Positions 61,024-64,000 of a DNA stretch of 64,000 nt are shown in pieces. The position numbers and the translations under genes were made by a program. Positions within the stretch are counted from its first letter, which is position 1; each line of letters begins with the position of its first letter. The notes under the pieces are model-generated. The model had not been told where the DNA came from, searched no databases, and saw only the letters and a program-made list of their open reading frames with translations. The DNA comes from Rhizobium sp. BT03 (GTDB lineage: Bacteria; Pseudomonadota; Alphaproteobacteria; Rhizobiales; Rhizobiaceae), in contig NZ_CP125642.1 of the NCBI RefSeq assembly GCF_030053155.1, forward strand, positions 124,001 through 188,000, given 5' to 3'.

Positions 61024-62145
61024 ATGGCTTCGCTTGAGCAGAAAGCGGCGGTTACGCCGAAAGCCGATGAGCGCATCAAGCAGGTGGGCTTTCTGACGCA
61101 ACTGATGCGTCGGCCCGAGCTTGGAGCTGTGGCCGGCCTAGTGCTCGTCATCGTATTTTTCTTTCTCACCGCAGACCCCACGATGTTTTCGCTTTCGGGT
61201 GTGATGACGATCATGGCGCCGGCCTCCCAATTGGGGATCCTCGCTATCGCGGCCGCACTCCTGATGATCGGCGGCGAGTTCGATCTCTCGATCGGGTCTA
61301 TGGTCGCATTCGCTGGACTGGTCTTTGGTGTCATCCTGACGAACTTCGGGCAGCCATTGTCGGTCGCCATCGTGATGACGATGCTTTTCGCCGCCTTCAT
61401 GGGCGCGATCAACGGACAGATCGTGATCCATACGCGTCTGCCATCCTTTATCGTGACGCTGGCGTTCCTCTTTATTCTCCGCGGCCTGACGCTTGTCGGC
61501 CTGAAATGGGCGACCGGTGGCTCGACGCAGCTCCGCGGCGTCAGCGACCATGTCAAGGACAGCCCGCTGCTTGGAATTTTCTCCGGCGAAGCCCTGAAGG
61601 GCGCCTTCTTATGGCTTGCGGATCATGATCTGATCGACAAGTTCCCCAATGGCGTGCCGAAGGTCACGGGCGTTCCGGTTTCCGTCTTGTGGTTCGTAGC
61701 CCTTGCCCTGCTTGCGACCTGGGTCTTATTGCGTACGCGCACCGGCAACTGGGTCTTTGCGGCCGGCGGCGATCCCAATGCGGCGAGGAACTCGGGTGTC
61801 CCGGTTCACAGGGTTAAAACCGGCCTCTTTGCGCTGACGGCATGTGCGGCAGCTCTCGTCGCGATCATCACCGTACTCGATGCTGGTTCCACCGACGCCA
61901 GGCGCGGATTTCAAAAGGAATTCGAAGCCATCATCGCAGCCGTTATCGGCGGATGTCTGCTCACCGGCGGCTACGGCTCGGCGATCGGCGCCTTCTTCGG
62001 TGCGATTATCTTCGGCTCGGTTTCGATCGGCCTGACCTATACCAAGTTCGACTCCGACTGGTTTCAGGTGTTCCTCGGCTCGATGCTGTTGCTGGCCGTG
62101 CTCTTCAACAATTTCATTCGCCGCAAGGTTACCGGGGAGCGCTGA
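61024..62145 (+). CDS. Sugar ABC transporter permease (RbsC/FrcC-like)
   Basis: 373 residues with eight to ten hydrophobic spans. The BPD_transp_2 signature is visible: [20 protein letters not shown] and the C-terminal [21 protein letters not shown] cytoplasmic N-terminal stretch of about 35 residues ([13 protein letters not shown]) precedes the first span. GGGAGG lies before ATG 61024. The single permease should form a homodimer in the importer. Confidence 0.92.
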   Translation: MASLEQKAAVTPKADERIKQVGFLTQLMRRPELGAVAGLVLVIVFFFLTADPTMFSLSGVMTIMAPASQLGILAIAAALLMIGGEFDLSIGSMVAFAGLVFGVILTNFGQPLSVAIVMTMLFAAFMGAINGQIVIHTRLPSFIVTLAFLFILRGLTLVGLKWATGGSTQLRGVSDHVKDSPLLGIFSGEALKGAFLWLADHDLIDKFPNGVPKVTGVPVSVLWFVALALLATWVLLRTRTGNWVFAAGGDPNAARNSGVPVHRVKTGLFALTACAAALVAIITVLDAGSTDARRGFQKEFEAIIAAVIGGCLLTGGYGSAIGAFFGAIIFGSVSIGLTYTKFDSDWFQVFLGSMLLLAVLFNNFIRRKVTGER

Positions 62146-62147
62146 TC

Positions 62148-62942
62148 ATGGTTGACGTCAACATTCGAACTCCGGTCATCGAAGTGACCGATATCGTCAA
62201 GCACTACGGTTCGGTGATCGCATTGAACGGCGTGTCCATGCAAGTCTCCGCCGGAGAGGTGCTTTGCCTGCTGGGAGACAATGGCGCAGGCAAATCCACG
62301 CTGATCAAGACGCTATCCGGCGTTGTCCGCCCGAGCGGCGGCGAGTTCCGGGTGGAGGGAAAGCCGGTCGATTTCAGGAGCCCCCGGGATGCCCTCGATG
62401 CGGGGATCGCGACCGTCTACCAGGATCTTGCGATGATCCCCCTGATGTCGATTACCCGCAATTTCTTCATGGGGCGGGAACCTCGCAGAGGCGTCTTCCT
62501 ATTCCGTCATATCGACTTCGATCACTGCAATGACGTCACGCGCGAGGAAATGCGCAAGATCGGCATCGATATCCGCGATCCCAACCAGGCCGTCGGCACG
62601 CTTTCCGGCGGTGAACGCCAGTGCGTGGCCATCGCACGAGCGGTCTATTTCGGCGCCAAGATCCTCATCCTGGACGAGCCGACCTCGGCGCTCGGCGTGG
62701 CGCAGACATCAATGGTGTTGAAGTACATCCATCAGGTCCGGCAGAAAGGATTGGGCGTTATCTTTATTACCCACAATGTCCGCCACGCCTATGCGGTGGC
62801 CGACCGTTTCACCATCCTCAACCGCGGTCAAACGCTTGGCACATACGCAAAGGCGAACATCGCGATGGACGAGCTCCAGAACCTGATGGCCGGTGGCAAG
62901 GAGCTGCAGCAACTGTCCGAAGAACTCGGCGGTACGATCTAG
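62148..62942 (+). CDS. Sugar ABC transporter ATP-binding protein, single-domain (FrcA-like)
   Basis: 264 residues with Walker [14 protein letters not shown], signature [15 protein letters not shown], Walker [13 protein letters not shown] and switch His in [13 protein letters not shown]2 importers often use a double-length ATPase (RbsA); here there is one nucleotide-binding domain, as in FrcA. ATG 62148 is two bases after the permease stop with GGGGAG upstream; the longer in-frame extension lies inside the permease gene. Confidence 0.92.
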   Translation: MVDVNIRTPVIEVTDIVKHYGSVIALNGVSMQVSAGEVLCLLGDNGAGKSTLIKTLSGVVRPSGGEFRVEGKPVDFRSPRDALDAGIATVYQDLAMIPLMSITRNFFMGREPRRGVFLFRHIDFDHCNDVTREEMRKIGIDIRDPNQAVGTLSGGERQCVAIARAVYFGAKILILDEPTSALGVAQTSMVLKYIHQVRQKGLGVIFITHNVRHAYAVADRFTILNRGQTLGTYAKANIAMDELQNLMAGGKELQQLSEELGGTI

Positions 62943-63023
62943 CCCGCGGTTACACCACAAGCGGTTCGACCATTGCAAAGAAGCAATCGCCTCTCATTCA
63001 CGCAATAACGATGGAACACGATC

Positions 63024-63827
63024 ATGGACGATCGATCACAAAATTCCTTGCCTCCGTTCACGCTCGCCGCCTGTGCGGAAATGCTCTGGCGCGACAAACC
63101 GATCGAGTGGCGCGCCTCGCGCCTGAAGGAAATGGGCTTCGGCGTTGGTCTGTGGAATTGGCCGGAGCACGATCTCGGCAAGTTGGAGGCAACGGGCGCG
63201 ACCTTTACAATCATGAACGGCTATCTCGCCGGTCGTCTGACGGACGACGAAGGTGCCGCCGAACTTCTCAAGACGGCACGCGAAACGGCGCAGATCGGTA
63301 AGCGGCTCGGCGTGCAAAGGCTCAATCTGCACGGCACAGGTCTGGGAGACAGAGGCTTGCCGGTCCAGCCAGTCGAAGTCGTGACCGGCGCCATGTGGCT
63401 GAAGGCGCGTGACACCCTCTGCCGTGTCGTCGACATGGCCGAAGAAGAAGGCGTCACCTTCACGCTCGAGAACCTCAACCTGCCGGTCGATCATCCGGGC
63501 GTGCCGTTCGGGCGCGCCGAAGACACGTTGGTGCTTGTCTCCAGCGTCAATCATCCTCGGCTCCGCCTTAATCTCGATCTCTACCATGCCCAGATTGGCG
63601 AGGGAAACCTGATCGAGCTTTGCCGCAAATGCCTGCCTTGGATCGGCGAAATCCAGGTTGCCGATGTGCCTGGCCGCTGCGAGCCCGGTACCGGCGAGGT
63701 CAACTGGAACGGCGTCGCCAAGGCGCTAAACGCCATGGGTTATTCCGGCCCGGTGGGCATGGAGGCCTGGGCCTCCGGCGACGATGAGGCCGCGCTTGCC
63801 CGCTTTCGCGACTCCTTCACGATCTGA
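63024..63827 (+). CDS. Hydroxypyruvate isomerase family protein (Hyi-like TIM barrel)
   Basis: 267 residues of the AP-endonuclease-2 sugar isomerase/epimerase superfamily. The Hyi hallmark IQVADVPGRCEPGTGEVNW is near residues 213-231, and metal ligands are expected in TLENLN, LDLYHAQ and GMEAW. Members interconvert hydroxypyruvate and tartronate semialdehyde or related 3-keto sugars and cyclitols. It sits between the importer and an inositol-dehydrogenase-like gene, so a polyol catabolic step is the likelier role. Confidence 0.88.
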   Translation: MDDRSQNSLPPFTLAACAEMLWRDKPIEWRASRLKEMGFGVGLWNWPEHDLGKLEATGATFTIMNGYLAGRLTDDEGAAELLKTARETAQIGKRLGVQRLNLHGTGLGDRGLPVQPVEVVTGAMWLKARDTLCRVVDMAEEEGVTFTLENLNLPVDHPGVPFGRAEDTLVLVSSVNHPRLRLNLDLYHAQIGEGNLIELCRKCLPWIGEIQVADVPGRCEPGTGEVNWNGVAKALNAMGYSGPVGMEAWASGDDEAALARFRDSFTI

Positions 63828-63872
63828 ACAATGAGACAGGTCTCAACGCTTATACATAATGGAGAAATACCG

Positions 63873-64000
63873 ATGATTAGGTTTGGAGTGATCGGCGCCG
63901 GCCGGATAGGCAAGGTGCATGCCTCGACCATTGCGGCGAACCGCAAGGCGAAGCTTGCTTACGTGGCGGATGCCTTCACGGCCTCTGCAGATGCGCTTGC
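63873..64000 (+). CDS. Gfo/Idh/MocA dehydrogenase (inositol 2-dehydrogenase-like), 3' truncated
   Basis: Only the first 42 codons are in the window. They show the Rossmann motif FGVIGAGRIGKVHA, then AYVADAF, as in IolG/Idh NAD-dependent inositol dehydrogenases. ATG 63873 has GGAGAAA upstream. It is in line with the importer and isomerase genes and is likely to be part of that operon. The substrate cannot be fixed from this fragment. Confidence 0.85.
   Translation, partial: MIRFGVIGAGRIGKVHASTIAANRKAKLAYVADAFTASADAL

Noticed and set aside
1..64000. CRISPR arrays, tRNA or rRNA genes, insertion sequences
   Set aside because: No regularly spaced repeats, no recognisable cloverleaf or rRNA segment, and no transposase or terminal inverted repeats were found by reading; a covariance-model scan would be the decisive check for tRNAs.

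Overview
The window looks like a rhizobial replicon, most like the Rhizobium leguminosarum/etli group. Coding sequence is GC-rich, genes are dense, ABC solute importers are abundant, and there are a rhizobial flagellin, kduID, an Omp25-like porin, a DUF1127 mini-protein and a minCDE operon. In several rhizobia minCDE sits on a chromid or megaplasmid rather than the main chromosome, so this stretch may be chromid DNA (inference). No tRNA, rRNA, CRISPR array, transposase or integrase was recognised.

Layout. 1-5224: an operon with a Gfo/Idh/MocA oxidoreductase (5' end cut by the window) and a CUT1-type sugar ABC importer (two permeases, binding protein, ATPase). 5359-12508 (minus): a horizontally acquired looking defence module, a 2159-residue nuclease-STAND NTPase of the Avs3 (AVAST type III) kind and a small overlapping partner. 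12832-20708: two divergent units, a D-serine dehydratase/D-threonine aldolase-like enzyme, an MlrC-family metallopeptidase and an NTF2-like protein on one side, RidA, an RpiR regulator, an SDR, an MFS carrier and a ROK regulator on the other. 20711-24321: DMT exporter, AraC regulator, quinone-oxidoreductase-like enzyme and its divergent HxlR regulator. 24399-31818 (minus): a GH20 beta-N-acetylhexosaminidase with a complete Dpp-type importer, probably for chitooligosaccharides or related amino-sugar oligomers.

32156-37068: an orphan flagellin, then a DHA2-type MFS exporter whose last 108 bases occur again 2.26 kb downstream. The segment between holds an L,D-transpeptidase, a secreted hypothetical protein and a DUF2026 protein and looks like an inserted cassette. 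37168-42914: a GH94 phosphorylase (possibly for beta-1,2-glucans), and a FadR-type GntR regulator with kduD and kduI. 43171-43667 (minus): a 48-residue DUF1127 protein followed by four hairpins, each with an anti-Shine-Dalgarno CCTCCTCCC loop, the last being an intrinsic terminator. This matches the cuckoo/CcsR type of alphaproteobacterial small RNA.

43858-51949: a DnaQ-like exonuclease, FAD amine oxidase, aldo/keto reductase, cold-shock protein, two small charged proteins, minCDE (with a CtrA-type TTAA-N7-TTAA box upstream of minC) and an outer-membrane barrel protein. 52071-58755: AraC and TetR regulators and an RND efflux pump followed by a second TetR gene. 58784-64000: a LacI regulator divergent from a ribose/fructose-type (CUT2) importer with a hydroxypyruvate-isomerase-family protein and the start of an inositol-dehydrogenase-like gene cut by the window end.

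The parts most worth following up are the Avs3-like pair, the DUF1127/anti-SD small RNA locus, and the cassette bracketed by a duplicated exporter 3' end.
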